Assembly (NCBI RefSeq): GCF_005048155.1
Contig: NZ_SUMB01000003.1
Location: 186,001 to 250,000, forward strand
Reading direction: 5' to 3'
DNA: 64,000 bases
Source: Streptomyces piniterrae
Lineage (GTDB): Bacteria > Actinomycetota > Actinomycetes > Streptomycetales > Streptomycetaceae
In this document: piece by piece, positions 17,740-25,572 of the stretch
Position numbering within the stretch: the first letter of the stretch is position 1
Layout of the letters: every line of letters begins with the position of its first letter
The notes under the pieces: generated by a model
Seen by the model: only the letters and a program-made list of their open reading frames with translations
Told to the model about the DNA's origin: nothing
Databases searched by the model: none
Made by a program: the position numbers and the translations under genes

Positions 17740-18092
17740 GAAGGTTCCGTCTCGTCCCACTCGTGTCTGAGGCCATATGCGGCCCGCATCCCCGCGTACC
17801 AGTCGCGGTGACCTCACCCGTGGGCCACGGTGACCTTACGTGTCGCGAGTGCCGACACCCCGGAAGAACGAGGGGAATTGTCCGTTTTTGACGCCGTTGC
17901 CGGGATGTGACATTCGCCAAATGCGGAGGAGACGGACGCCGCTCCCCCAAGGGCGGACCGGGGCGGTCAACACCAAGGGCGCATCGGCAACCGACCTGGC
18001 CCCGGTGGTCGGTCCACCAGCCGGCCGGTACGGCGAGGCGGCCCCCGGCCGCGAGTGGAGCCGGGAGCCGCCGTCGAGCGGGACGATCAGTT

Positions 18093-18488
18093 TCAGCCGG
18101 GGCCGTGCGGGAGGGCGAAGGTCTTCACCGTTTTGCCGTCGTGCTTGTAGACGACCTTGGGCGTGGCATCGGCCTGCGCCGCGGGCTTCGGGAAGGCCAG
18201 GGTGTACGTCCCGTTCGGGTCCATCCGGCTCTGCACCGGACCGGTCTTGTTCACGTTCAGCTCACCCGTGACGCCGTGCTCGGGATCCTTGACGGTGACG
18301 GTGTCGTTGTTGCCGTCCAGCTCGAGGGTGTCGCCGTTGTCGACCTTGACCTCCTTGACGTAGTCCGTGGGCATGGCGAACGCCGCGCCGGCGGGTACGG
18401 CGAGGGCCGCGCCGGTCACCGCGACGGCGAGGGCGGCGCGCAGCCCCGTGCGCTTACGGCCGGCATTCGACATGGCGTGCTTGGACAT
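18093..18488 (-). CDS. Small secreted protein of unknown function
   Basis: A 131-residue protein with a clear Sec signal (RAALAVAVTGAALAVPAGAAFA, about residues 17-38). The mature part is rich in Asp, Lys and Val with alternating polar strands (DYVKEVKVDNGDTLELDGNND) and has no cysteine. A GAAGGAG lies 8 nt before the ATG. No family is recognised. It may be a small beta-structured extracellular protein. Confidence 0.65.
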   Translation of the reverse strand: MSKHAMSNAGRKRTGLRAALAVAVTGAALAVPAGAAFAMPTDYVKEVKVDNGDTLELDGNNDTVTVKDPEHGVTGELNVNKTGPVQSRMDPNGTYTLAFPKPAAQADATPKVVYKHDGKTVKTFALPHGPG

Positions 18489-19118
18489 GACTGCTCCTTC
18501 AGGGATACACGGTGTGTCCGAGCCTGTTCGGACCTGGCAGGGCGCCGGAAAGCACCCATGCCCGGAAAGCTAGGCAGCGGATGTTGCGGCCGTCCCGAGG
18601 CCCTGTATCAGCCACATCGCGATCATTCATCGGAGCCGTCACACTCACCGGAGTCAGGCTCCGGGCCGGTGTCCCGCCGAGGTAGGGCGCCCCGCCGAGG
18701 TAGGGCGCCCCGCCCGGCGCATTTCGCGTCGCCGCGCCTGCCGGCACGCGCAGATCCGCTCCGGGCCCCGTGATTTCCCGTGCGGCAATCGCCTGACGTC
18801 ACGGGAGAGTTGGAGAGCGCCGGCTCGCACTGGCCGGCGCCTTGTCCCGTCGGGCTTCCACGCGCCGGACAGCTGGATCACCGGACGGCTGGTGCACAGG
18901 TGCACAGGTGCACAGCGGGTGACCTCCGTGGCCGTACCGGTGGCAGGGCTGCCGGCAGGCAGGTCGCACAGCGTCACCGCCGGCTGATGAGGGACGCCTG
19001 GGAGCCGCCTGGGAGACGGGCTGCGGATTTCACCCCGTGCCCAGGGCGTCGACGACCGTGCGCAGACTAGGAGAGCGTGCAGAACGAACGGGGGAGCGCG
19101 CAGAACGGGAGACCATAG
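18489..19118. other. Gene-free stretch left of the prophage
   Basis: About 630 bp with no convincing frame: the open frames here lack ribosome sites and Streptomyces codon bias. It holds two copies of an 18-bp direct repeat (CGCCGAGGTAGGGCGCCC at about 18676 and 18694) and a (GTGCACAG)3 tract at about 18892-18915. No RNA gene is recognised. Confidence 0.5.
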
Positions 19119-19158
19119 CGAAAGCCCAGGCAGAGAAGTTCTCTGACCTGGGCTTTCG
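19119..19158 (-). terminator. Terminator, probably of the original tRNA-Val gene
   Basis: A 17-bp stem with one bulged base (19119-19135 with 19141-19158) and a 5-nt loop. It lies 24 bp beyond the attL fragment of the tRNA, where the tRNA terminator would be in the uninfected chromosome. Before integration it would have followed the tRNA 3' end directly. Confidence 0.65.
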
Positions 19159-19181
19159 TCGCCATTCATGCTGGCGGGAGG

Positions 19182-19224
19182 GTGGGCACAGACGGATTTG
19201 AACCGCCGACATCTGCTTTGTAAG
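19182..19224. repeat. attL: 43-bp core with tRNA-Val 3' fragment
   Basis: Identical to 60650-60692. It covers the anticodon loop through the 3' end of tRNA-Val on the minus strand (42 nt) plus one base. It is the remnant of the original chromosomal tRNA 3' part; the intact gene is at the other end. Confidence 0.95.
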
Positions 19225-19272
19225 GGCTTATGTAGTGATCTTGTGTGGTGGTGTGTCTCGATGAGGCGCGGC

Positions 19273-19344
19273 GAGTTTCGAGGCGTTCCAACCTCGGGCC
19301 CAAGAATGAGTCTCATCGAGTTTCGACGAGTCTCGGTGAGGGGG
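19273..19344. repeat. GAGTYTC repeats, candidate integrase arm-type sites
   Basis: GAGTCTCATC (19308), GAGTTTCGAC (19318) and GAGTCTCGGT (19328) run head to tail at exact 10-bp steps, with a further GAGTTTCGAG at 19273. They lie between the att core and the integrase stop, where arm sites for the integrase N-terminal domain are expected. Confidence 0.5.
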
Positions 19345-19380
19345 AATTGTGGACTCTTTGCGGATTCCGCGGCCACGCCC

Positions 19381-20640
19381 TCACGAGACGACCCGGAGTC
19401 CACTTTCACCGCCAAGAGCTGCGCGAACGCGTTCCCGCGCCCCTTCACTCTCGTGCGTATACACCCAGGTCACCCGGCCGCCGCGTTCCTGACCCAACAC
19501 CGCCTGCGCGTCCTTTTCCGGGATCCCCAGCCGGTGCAGCCGTGTCGTGACATCGTGCCGGTAGGCGTTGATCTTGGGCCACCATTCCGTACGCCCGGTC
19601 TCCGGGTTCACCACCTTCCGGGCGACGCCCGCTTGCACGGTCGCAGCCTTCCACGGCCGAGACAGGTTGTTGATGTTGAGGGCAGCCCCCCTCGGCCCCC
19701 GGAAAATCAGCTCCTCCACATGGAGGTCAAACCCGTCACCGATCGCCGACCGAGTGCGCGCCGGCTTCCATTTCGCCTTCATGAAGGCGATGGCCCCGGC
19801 CGCTCGCGGAGTGAGCGGCACCGTCCTGAAACCGGCTTTCGTCTTGGGCGCCGCCTGGCGCCGCAGCCGGCCACCGTCGTTGACGATGATTTCCTTGATG
19901 TGGACCACCATTTCTTCCTCGTCCACGCAGTGCAGGCGCAGCCCGGCGTACTCACCTGGCCGCATCCCGGTTTCATCTGCGAAGTCTCGGAAGATCACCT
20001 GATAGTACGGATCGAGTGCCGCATGGATCATGGCGTACTGCGCGGCGGTGGGTGGCTTGAGGTCGTCCGGGTGCTTCTCGTTCCTCGTTGCGGTGATCAC
20101 CAGTCCAGCAGCAGGGTTTTCCGGAATCCGTTTTCCGTCCTTGACTGCGGCCTCAAGTAGTGCGCGGAGGATCTCTTTGCACTTCTTCTGAGTGTCGTAT
20201 CCCTTCACTTCCCCAGTCAGCCACCGCTGGAGTTCCATCAACTCCAGATTGATCAATGGGAAGTTGCCCCACTTCGGCTTGATGTGCGCTCGCCACACGG
20301 CGAGGATGCGGTTTCGCGTGGTGACGCGCCCCGTCTGTTGGCGGATCTCCCACCAGGTTTCCCACCACGTACTCAGCTTGATCTTTCCGCGCTTCGGATC
20401 GTGGTAGGTGCGGCGCCGCACGCTGGTACGGACCTCATCGAGGAAGTCTTCCGCTTCCGCCTTCTTGGCGAAGTTTCGAGCCTTTTGCTTGCCAGCCGGG
20501 TCGCGATAGCGGGCCTGCCATGAGCCAATGCAGTCGCGTCGGCTCTTACGTTTGGGGTCGGGGTACTCCTCGATGCACAACTGGCATCCGCAGGATTTGC
20601 TGCGGACCTGCCGGGGGTTGTTGGTGGCTCTACGCGCCAA
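19381..20640 (-). CDS. int: Tyrosine-family site-specific integrase
   Basis: A 419-residue phage integrase. The N-terminus has a basic stretch with CGCQLC (possible metal site) and an AP2/SAM-like arm-binding region, then the core-binding domain (residues about 85-175). Catalytic residues: R227 in DETGMRPGEYAGLR, K268 in the TKAGFRTVPL beta-hairpin, H362 and R367 in AYRHDVTTRLHRLG, and nucleophile Y394 in RVTWVYTH. It ends 157 bp from attL, the usual arrangement. It overlaps the small upstream gene by 11 bp, so they are probably co-transcribed. Confidence 0.96.
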   Translation of the reverse strand: MARRATNNPRQVRSKSCGCQLCIEEYPDPKRKSRRDCIGSWQARYRDPAGKQKARNFAKKAEAEDFLDEVRTSVRRRTYHDPKRGKIKLSTWWETWWEIRQQTGRVTTRNRILAVWRAHIKPKWGNFPLINLELMELQRWLTGEVKGYDTQKKCKEILRALLEAAVKDGKRIPENPAAGLVITATRNEKHPDDLKPPTAAQYAMIHAALDPYYQVIFRDFADETGMRPGEYAGLRLHCVDEEEMVVHIKEIIVNDGGRLRRQAAPKTKAGFRTVPLTPRAAGAIAFMKAKWKPARTRSAIGDGFDLHVEELIFRGPRGAALNINNLSRPWKAATVQAGVARKVVNPETGRTEWWPKINAYRHDVTTRLHRLGIPEKDAQAVLGQERGGRVTWVYTHESEGARERVRAALGGESGLRVVS

Positions 20641-20884
20641 TGTGGATCACCTCGTCGGTCAATCGCTGAGGCGGGATCAATTCTTCGGACACGCCGATCG
20701 GAGTCCCGCAGAAACAGACTGCACCGAACTCAGGCTGTGGGATGGCGAGTTCATCCAAAATCGCCCGCACGGCGATAACCGTCAGTTGCGGCGAGAGGCA
20801 GTCTGGAACGGAGATCACCCGGCGTTCCGAGTCGTACGGCAGGGCCGGAGACGGGACCCGTTCAACGCGCACGCACATTGCCAT
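20630..20884 (-). CDS. Small conserved protein upstream of the integrase
   Basis: An 84-residue protein: a basic-acidic N-terminus, then VISVPDCLSPQLTVIAVRAILDELAIPQPEFGAVCFCGTP (read in parts). This type of short protein, with a late C-x-C, is common next to integrases of actinomycete prophages and integrative elements. Its role is unknown; a helper of excision or integration would fit its position but is only inferred. It overlaps the integrase start. Confidence 0.65.
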   Translation of the reverse strand: MAMCVRVERVPSPALPYDSERRVISVPDCLSPQLTVIAVRAILDELAIPQPEFGAVCFCGTPIGVSEELIPPQRLTDEVIHIGA

Positions 20885-21042
20885 GACCCCCGACAGTGCT
20901 GGACAGAGCGGACCTAGTGCCGTGGGGGGATGGCAGCGCTGCCCGCATGACGGTAGCGCGTGTTAGTGGAATATGCGACTACCCGAACAGAATATGACGA
21001 CGCATCAGGCACAGGGAGTGACGAACTCCAGTTAGCGGAGAC

Positions 21043-21417
21043 TCACGAGAGAGCGGATTGGTTGCGCTCGTTGAGCGCCCTCATCTCGATCTCCTTCATC
21101 TCCTGCTGCTCGGCGGTCAGGCCGCGGAACAGGGCGAGGATGCGTTCCTCGGCGTCCGGGTTGAGCGGGCCGGGGGCCTTGCGGCCGGCCGCGGCGAAGA
21201 TCTCAACCTCACTGAACGCAGGAAACTCGCTCGCGAGGGCGCGCAGCTTATCCGTGTTGGGGCCGCGTCCGGTGCCGCGTTTGCGGTTAACCCATGCGTT
21301 CACGGTGGCAGGGGCGACGCCGATACGGCGCGCGATCTCGGACTCAGTGACCGTGTAGTGGTCCTTGAGCCTCTTGATCAGCTGCGCGAGATCTTCGGTG
21401 CGCTCCTCGTTACCCAC
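21043..21417 (-). CDS. Xre-family repressor-like protein
   Basis: About 124 residues from a GTG at 21417. The helix-turn-helix is HYTVTESEIARRIGVAPATVNAWVNRKRGTG (read in parts), near residues 20-48. The C-terminal half is charged and helical (DAEERILALFRGLTAEQQEMKEIEMRAL) and may mediate dimerisation. A longer frame starts at 21483 but would put a 12-bp-arm inverted repeat inside the gene; the GTG places that repeat just upstream, as expected for an autoregulated lysogeny repressor. It is transcribed away from the early operon. Confidence 0.82.
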   Translation of the reverse strand: MGNEERTEDLAQLIKRLKDHYTVTESEIARRIGVAPATVNAWVNRKRGTGRGPNTDKLRALASEFPAFSEVEIFAAAGRKAPGPLNPDAEERILALFRGLTAEQQEMKEIEMRALNERNQSALS

Positions 21418-21435
21418 GCGGTAAGGATGTCCTTC

Positions 21436-21466
21436 GCTTCTACTTTTCGCAAGTAAAAGTAGAAGC
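21436..21466. promoter_or_regulatory. Operator: perfect 12-bp inverted repeat
   Basis: GCTTCTACTTTT (21436-21447) and AAAAGTAGAAGC (21455-21466) with a 7-bp spacer, just upstream of the repressor GTG. It is the strongest inverted repeat in the divergent control region and the likely binding site of the Xre repressor. Confidence 0.7.
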
Positions 21467-21565
21467 ATGGCCAATACGCACACACCTCTATGCGCTCCCC
21501 GCGCGGCCCCAGAATAGAACGAAAGTTCGCAAGCGATCGAGACTCACTGAAACTCGCCGGAACTC

Positions 21566-21595
21566 TTGACCACCCTGACACTCACACAGTAGAAA
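21566..21595 (+). promoter_or_regulatory. Candidate early rightward promoter
   Basis: TTGACC (21566-21571) and TAGAAA (21590-21595) are 18 bp apart, 54 bp before the Cro-like gene. CTGACAC and GTGTCAG flank the -10 (about 21575 and 21597) as an inverted repeat, and ACACAGT-GGAAA recurs at about 21912 before the next gene. Confidence 0.5.
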
Positions 21596-21648
21596 TGTGT
21601 CAGCACCCCACCGGGGCGCACAGCTACCACCGGCGCGAGGTCCACCAC

Positions 21649-21927
21649 ATGACCACTCTGATCCGCAAGGCCGACGGCCAGCCGATACGCGACGCAATGC
21701 GCGCCGCAGGACTGTCCGGGCCGGCACTGTCCGCGGCCACAAGGCTCGTTGACCCGAGGGGGAAGGGCGTCAGCCCGGCCGCCGTCGGATGCATCACCGG
21801 CCGCGGAGTCAGCGCACAGGATCGGTGCCGGCTGCGGACGGCATGGCTCATCGCCGACGCCTTGGACGTACCGCTGCAACGCCTGTTCGCCATGCCCACA
21901 ACTTCAACTGACACAGTGGAAAGGTAG
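21649..21927 (+). CDS. Cro-like Xre-type DNA-binding protein
   Basis: A 92-residue protein from the ATG at 21649 behind a GAGG. IRDAMRAAGLSGPALSAATRLVDPRG and VSPAAVGCITGRGVSAQDRCRLRTAWLIADALDVPLQRLF (read in parts) follow the helix-turn-helix pattern of small Xre proteins, with the last part being the family's typical ADALDVPLxxLF helix. It is the first gene of the rightward operon, opposite the repressor, so a Cro-like early role is inferred. Confidence 0.75.
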   Translation: MTTLIRKADGQPIRDAMRAAGLSGPALSAATRLVDPRGKGVSPAAVGCITGRGVSAQDRCRLRTAWLIADALDVPLQRLFAMPTTSTDTVER

Positions 21928-21934
21928 CACCCCA

Positions 21935-22177
21935 ATGGCCACTCAGACGCTCCCCGAGCGCACCGCCGTCCTCGCGACTGTCGGCCTTACCCCGCTCCTC
22001 ACCACCGCTCAGCTGACGGCCTACTACGGCGTCAGCGCCTGGACGGTGAATCAGTGGGTGCAGCGCGGCTGCCCGACGGAGCCGGTGCCGGTCCGGGGCC
22101 ACCGCTTCAACCTCGACCGCGTAGCGGCCTGGATCGCCGAGGACATCGCCACGTCCGCCGACGCCGAGTCCGCCTGA
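21935..22177 (+). CDS. Helix-turn-helix protein, excisionase-like
   Basis: An 80-residue protein with a MerR/Xis-like winged helix: LLTTAQLTAYYGVSAWTVNQWVQRGCPTEPVPVRGHRFNLDRVAAWIAEDI (read in parts). This matches helix_turn_helix_17/excisionase proteins, in which the Arg-x-x-Phe-x-x-x-x-Val wing follows the recognition helix. In temperate phages these bend attL/attR DNA for excision, which fits the tyrosine integrase here. A small-terminase-type role is less likely at this position. Confidence 0.68.
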   Translation: MATQTLPERTAVLATVGLTPLLTTAQLTAYYGVSAWTVNQWVQRGCPTEPVPVRGHRFNLDRVAAWIAEDIATSADAESA

Positions 22178-22273
22178 ACTTCCCTCTCCCCGACGTGAGT
22201 CGGGGCCGCAACCGGACGACACCCGGCGCGACCCCTCCGGCTCACCTCACCAATCACAGAAATGAGGCTCACC

Positions 22274-22849
22274 GTGAGCATCAACCTTATCCACCCCGCC
22301 CGCGGGGGCACCGACCCCCGGTCGCTGTACCTCAGAGCGCTGAGCGTGGCCGAGCACCTCATCAGCGACTCCCCGGCCATCCCTGCCTCTCTCGACATCC
22401 GCGCCTACGGCGAGTGGGAGTTCGGGCGATACGGCCTTTCGGTCCACCTGCGCAAGCCGGCGGACGTGGCCGCATTCGCCCGCTGGATCGGCGCACACGT
22501 GACCACCGAGCTGCGGAGCGACGGCATGTACGGGACCACCGCGCTCGGCGAATTCCGGGGCACGCCCTTCCATGCCTGGGCACTGCATTCGGATGGCGAG
22601 TGGCTGGCCCGGCAGACAAAGCGGGCTGGTGAACTCGCAGCGCAGGCACACGACATGTACGACCTCGACGCGGATTCGACGGTCGTGGTGCCGGGCTGCG
22701 CGCCGGTCGGGTACGTCCAGTCCGCCGCGCCGTGCGGCTCCGTGCGCGATGTCCTGCCGTGCGTCCTCGACGAGAACCACCCCGCGCCGATGCACAGGGA
22801 CGCGAACGGCTACGAGTGGCCGACGGCCGGTGCCGCGGTGGTCGCATGA
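22274..22849 (+). CDS. Phage early protein of unknown function
   Basis: About 191 residues from a GTG at 22274 behind GAGG; an ATG at 22262 is the alternative. The N-terminal 110 residues look like one folded domain (SLDIRAYGEWEFGRYGLSVHLRKPADVAAFARWIG, read in parts). The C-terminal part has cysteines (GCAPVG, PCGSV, LPCVLDENHPAPMHRD), a pattern of small C/H modules common in actinophage accessory proteins. The stop overlaps the next start (ATGA). Confidence 0.7.
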   Translation: MSINLIHPARGGTDPRSLYLRALSVAEHLISDSPAIPASLDIRAYGEWEFGRYGLSVHLRKPADVAAFARWIGAHVTTELRSDGMYGTTALGEFRGTPFHAWALHSDGEWLARQTKRAGELAAQAHDMYDLDADSTVVVPGCAPVGYVQSAAPCGSVRDVLPCVLDENHPAPMHRDANGYEWPTAGAAVVA

Positions 22850-23469
22850 ACGTGCGGCTCGTGAACGAGGCGGCGGAGTTGATCTGCCGGGCGATGGAGA
22901 CGCACCAGACGGCGGCCGGCATTGCGATGGCGCTGGATGCGTCGGGAATGCTCCAGCCTCCGGAGACCGCAGCGGAGTTGAAGCGGCTGCGGGGGCAGGT
23001 CGTCACGCAGGTGAGTCTGCTGAAGCGGGCGCAGGCCGAGGCTCGGACGGCGCTGAACACCGGGGGCGACCCGTGGCAACGCGCGACCGACGGCCTCAAT
23101 GCCCTTGTCGACGCGGGGATCGGGTTCCACATCGAGCCGGACGGCCACATCGCGGGCCCCGACGGCGAGCACATCGAATGGGACCGCGACGCCGAGCGCT
23201 GGACGCTCACCCACGATGAGGACGCGCCCGGCCCGACAGTCGCCGAGTCCGTCGCCCGCCTGCGCTCTGTGCTCGCTCCGTCGACCGTGTCCCGTACTCC
23301 CGAGCCGTACGCCTGCGCTGTCTGCGGCATCCCACGACGCCCGCACATGCAGCAGTGGAAGCTGCCGGCCGGCTGGCACAAGTGGAAGGCGCCGACCGAC
23401 GAGCAGATCAAGGCCCGCATGCAGGCGCTCCGCGCCGAGCGGCTCGCCGCGCGGGGTGATCGCCCGTGA
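22846..23469 (+). CDS. Phage early protein of unknown function with C-terminal CxxC
   Basis: A 207-residue protein. The N-terminal third is helical (AAELICRAMETHQTAAGIAMAL; LKRLRGQVVTQVSLLKRAQAEAR). The middle reads GIGFHIEPDGHIAGPDGEHIEWDRD and the end has YACAVCGIPRRPHMQQWKLPAGWHKWK, a single C-x-x-C near a His that could bind zinc. Coupled by ATGA overlaps on both sides. No function can be assigned. Confidence 0.7.
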   Translation: MNVRLVNEAAELICRAMETHQTAAGIAMALDASGMLQPPETAAELKRLRGQVVTQVSLLKRAQAEARTALNTGGDPWQRATDGLNALVDAGIGFHIEPDGHIAGPDGEHIEWDRDAERWTLTHDEDAPGPTVAESVARLRSVLAPSTVSRTPEPYACAVCGIPRRPHMQQWKLPAGWHKWKAPTDEQIKARMQALRAERLAARGDRP

Positions 23470-23549
23470 TGTGGCTGCTCATCTTCGGCCTCGCCGTCCT
23501 CGCCTTCTGGCTCCTTGAACTCATCCTCGGGGGATCCGATGCCCGCTGA
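23469..23549 (+). CDS. 26-residue single-span membrane peptide
   Basis: MWLLIFGLAVLAFWLLELIL followed by GGSDAR: nearly the whole peptide is one membrane helix. Its ATG overlaps the stop of the preceding gene (GTGATG), and the next gene starts inside its last codons, so it sits exactly in the translational chain of the operon. That packing is the main evidence. Function unknown. Confidence 0.5.
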   Translation: MWLLIFGLAVLAFWLLELILGGSDAR

Positions 23550-23886
23550 AGTCCCGCCCGTCACAGGGCCGTTCCGTATCTCCGTCGAGGCGATTCCCAC
23601 CGGCGTCACCCTCGACATCACCTCGTTCGTCGAGGCCCTCGTCCTCGACCTCGTCACCGAGCACGCCGACGCGCTCGCCGAGATCCTCGACGAGCAGGCC
23701 GACGGCCGGCCGTACGACGGGTTCGCCGCCGAGGGGCTGCTCGTCGAGCGGCTGGTTGCTCAGCTTTCCACCCGTATCCCGGTGTACGGCGGGCAGTGCC
23801 TCGCGCTGGCCGACCGTATCCGGGCGGTGGCCGCTCCCAAGGTCATGCCGCAGCAGCGTGCCGCCGAGGGTGGTGCCGCCGCATGA
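23539..23886 (+). CDS. Phage early protein of unknown function
   Basis: A 115-residue acidic protein from an ATG behind GGGGGA. The core reads TLDITSFVEALVLDLVTEHADALAEILDEQADGRPYDGF and VERLVAQLSTRIPVYGGQCLALADRIRAV (in parts), mostly helical. No cysteine pair and no known motif. The stop overlaps the next ATG. Confidence 0.65.
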   Translation: MPAEVPPVTGPFRISVEAIPTGVTLDITSFVEALVLDLVTEHADALAEILDEQADGRPYDGFAAEGLLVERLVAQLSTRIPVYGGQCLALADRIRAVAAPKVMPQQRAAEGGAAA

Positions 23887-24461
23887 GCGCCCGTGAGCTG
23901 CACCGCGTGATCAGGAATGCCCTGCGGGAGTATCAGGCGACCGCTCAGACCGTCACGCTCCGGGAGTACTCGCAGCGCGACTATCTCGCGGAGCACCTCG
24001 CTGACACCCTTCATGGCGCCGGTTGGATCCCCCGCGCCGAGGTGCTGCGCGAGGCCGCCGAAGAAATCCGTACGGCTCGGAGTCTCGGTCACCTAATCCT
24101 CGTCGACCCCGAGGACGTGCTTGACGCGCTCGCCACGATGTCCGAGGACGCCGGGAAGGACACCCGCAAGGGCGAGTCCACCCGAGCCCCCGAGACTTGC
24201 GGCCAGTGCCGCCGTCCGTTCGACGCGGCCGACACACGATTCGACGGGCAGGCCCGGCACCACGAGACGCCGTTCTGCCGCGGTTGCGTCGACCGGTGCC
24301 ACGAGTCCACCGACGTCGGTCACGAGTGCCCTGTGTGCCGCGCCACCGAGGCCGCCCCCGCCGCGCGTTACGAGCGTGACCGCTGCATCCACGGCACCTC
24401 CCTCAACGTCGAGTGCGGCGGCTGCGACGCCCTCGGCCAGATCGGCGGTGACGCCGTATGA
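23883..24461 (+). CDS. Zinc-finger phage protein of unknown function
   Basis: A 192-residue protein. Residues 1-85 are helical (RELHRVIRNALREYQ; DYLAEHLADTLHGAGW; VLREAAEEIRTA). From about residue 105, CGQCRRPF, HHETPFCRGCVDRCHE and HECPVCRA place four C-x2-C pairs or knuckles in a RING/treble-clef-like order. A separate DRCIHGTSLNVECGGCDA follows at the end, a C-x-H...C-x2-C module. It may bind nucleic acid or protein. ATGA overlaps join it to both neighbours. Confidence 0.7.
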   Translation: MSARELHRVIRNALREYQATAQTVTLREYSQRDYLAEHLADTLHGAGWIPRAEVLREAAEEIRTARSLGHLILVDPEDVLDALATMSEDAGKDTRKGESTRAPETCGQCRRPFDAADTRFDGQARHHETPFCRGCVDRCHESTDVGHECPVCRATEAAPAARYERDRCIHGTSLNVECGGCDALGQIGGDAV

Positions 24462-24634
24462 CCGACACGTTCGGCGACCGTCACCACCTCCGCCGCACCG
24501 ACACCGGCCGTGCCCACACCCGCCGCGAGGCACTGGACGCCGCGACCTTCGACCAGGACCCGGACGGCTGCGTCGCCCCGCTGCTGGTCCTCGCCCTCAC
24601 CATCGCCGCCATTCTGGGGGTGCTGCTCGGATGA
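24458..24634 (+). CDS. Small C-tail-anchored membrane protein
   Basis: 58 residues: a charged His/Arg/Asp-rich N-terminus and one C-terminal helix (CVAPLLVLALTIAAILGVLLG). It begins and ends in ATGA overlaps with real neighbours, which supports it as a gene. Unknown function. Confidence 0.6.
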   Translation: MTDTFGDRHHLRRTDTGRAHTRREALDAATFDQDPDGCVAPLLVLALTIAAILGVLLG

Positions 24635-25572
24635 CCAACACCGCGCAGGCCGGGGCTACGGCCCCGGCCTCCGGCCCCCGCCGGACCAAGAAGCAACAGC
24701 CCGCACCCACCGGCGCCGACCGCATCCCCCGCCCCTCACAGGGCTGGTACCGCGACAAGGTCACCGGCCAGAAGCTGCGCCGCGTCACCACCATCCTCGA
24801 ACAGGGCTGCGCCAAGGGCGAAGCCCTCACCATCTGGGCCGGGAACATCACCGCCGAAACAGCGATGGCTCATCTGCCGCAACTCGTCGCCGCGTCCCGC
24901 CAGCCCGAGCAACGCGCCGAGATGACGACGTGGCTCAAGCGGGCGCACATGCGCAAGAAGGACGAGCGCGCCGACATCGGCACCGCCGTGCATCGGATCA
25001 TCGAGTCGCACGTCCTCGGCCAGCCGATGCCCGCCGAACTGCTCGATGACCCCGAGATGCGGCCGTTCCTGCGGCACTTCCTGAGGTTCGTCGAGGAGTG
25101 GCAAGTCACGTTCGAGGCGTCCGAAATGGTCGTCGGCAACTACGAGCAGGGCTACGCCGGGACGCTCGACTACCTGCTCCGTTCCCGGCTCATCGCCGCC
25201 GCGCTCGCCGAGCACCTCGGCGTCCCGGTGCCGCCGGACGTCGCCCTCATGGGCGACACCAAGACCGGCGGGGAACTCGACGTCAAGGGCGTCTACCCCG
25301 AGGCCGCCTTGCAGATGGCGGCGTACCGCAACGCCCGCGTCGCGTGGCTGCGGGACGGCTCGACCGTCCCCATGCCGGCGACGTACTCCACCGGCATCGT
25401 GCTGCACCTGCGCCCCGAGGGATACCGGCTGATCCCGGTGACCTGCGACGACGACGTCTACCGCGCCTTTCTGGTCATCCAGGAAGCCGCCGAGTGGGCG
25501 ACGGGCCTGTCCAAGAAGGTCATTCGCCCCGCCCTCGAACTTCCCACCACCACCGAAGAGAGGGCCGCCTGA
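24631..25572 (+). CDS. PD-(D/E)XK nuclease, Cas4/RecB-type exonuclease
   Basis: A 313-residue protein. The RecB-family order is visible: IGTAVHRIIE with H121, GTLDYLL with D180, GDTKTGG with D209-T-K211, and the QxxxY motif LQMAAYRNA (Q228, Y232). No cysteine cluster is seen, so an iron-sulfur site as in true Cas4 is not evident. In phages this type degrades double-stranded DNA ends to start recombination or process concatemers. It is followed by the Gp3-like gene with a TGATG overlap, which suggests they work together. Confidence 0.85.
   Translation: MTNTAQAGATAPASGPRRTKKQQPAPTGADRIPRPSQGWYRDKVTGQKLRRVTTILEQGCAKGEALTIWAGNITAETAMAHLPQLVAASRQPEQRAEMTTWLKRAHMRKKDERADIGTAVHRIIESHVLGQPMPAELLDDPEMRPFLRHFLRFVEEWQVTFEASEMVVGNYEQGYAGTLDYLLRSRLIAAALAEHLGVPVPPDVALMGDTKTGGELDVKGVYPEAALQMAAYRNARVAWLRDGSTVPMPATYSTGIVLHLRPEGYRLIPVTCDDDVYRAFLVIQEAAEWATGLSKKVIRPALELPTTTEERAA

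Noticed and set aside
18654..19448. Minus-strand frame across attL
   Set aside because: It crosses the integration junction, lacks a ribosome site and coding bias, and overlaps the tRNA fragment.
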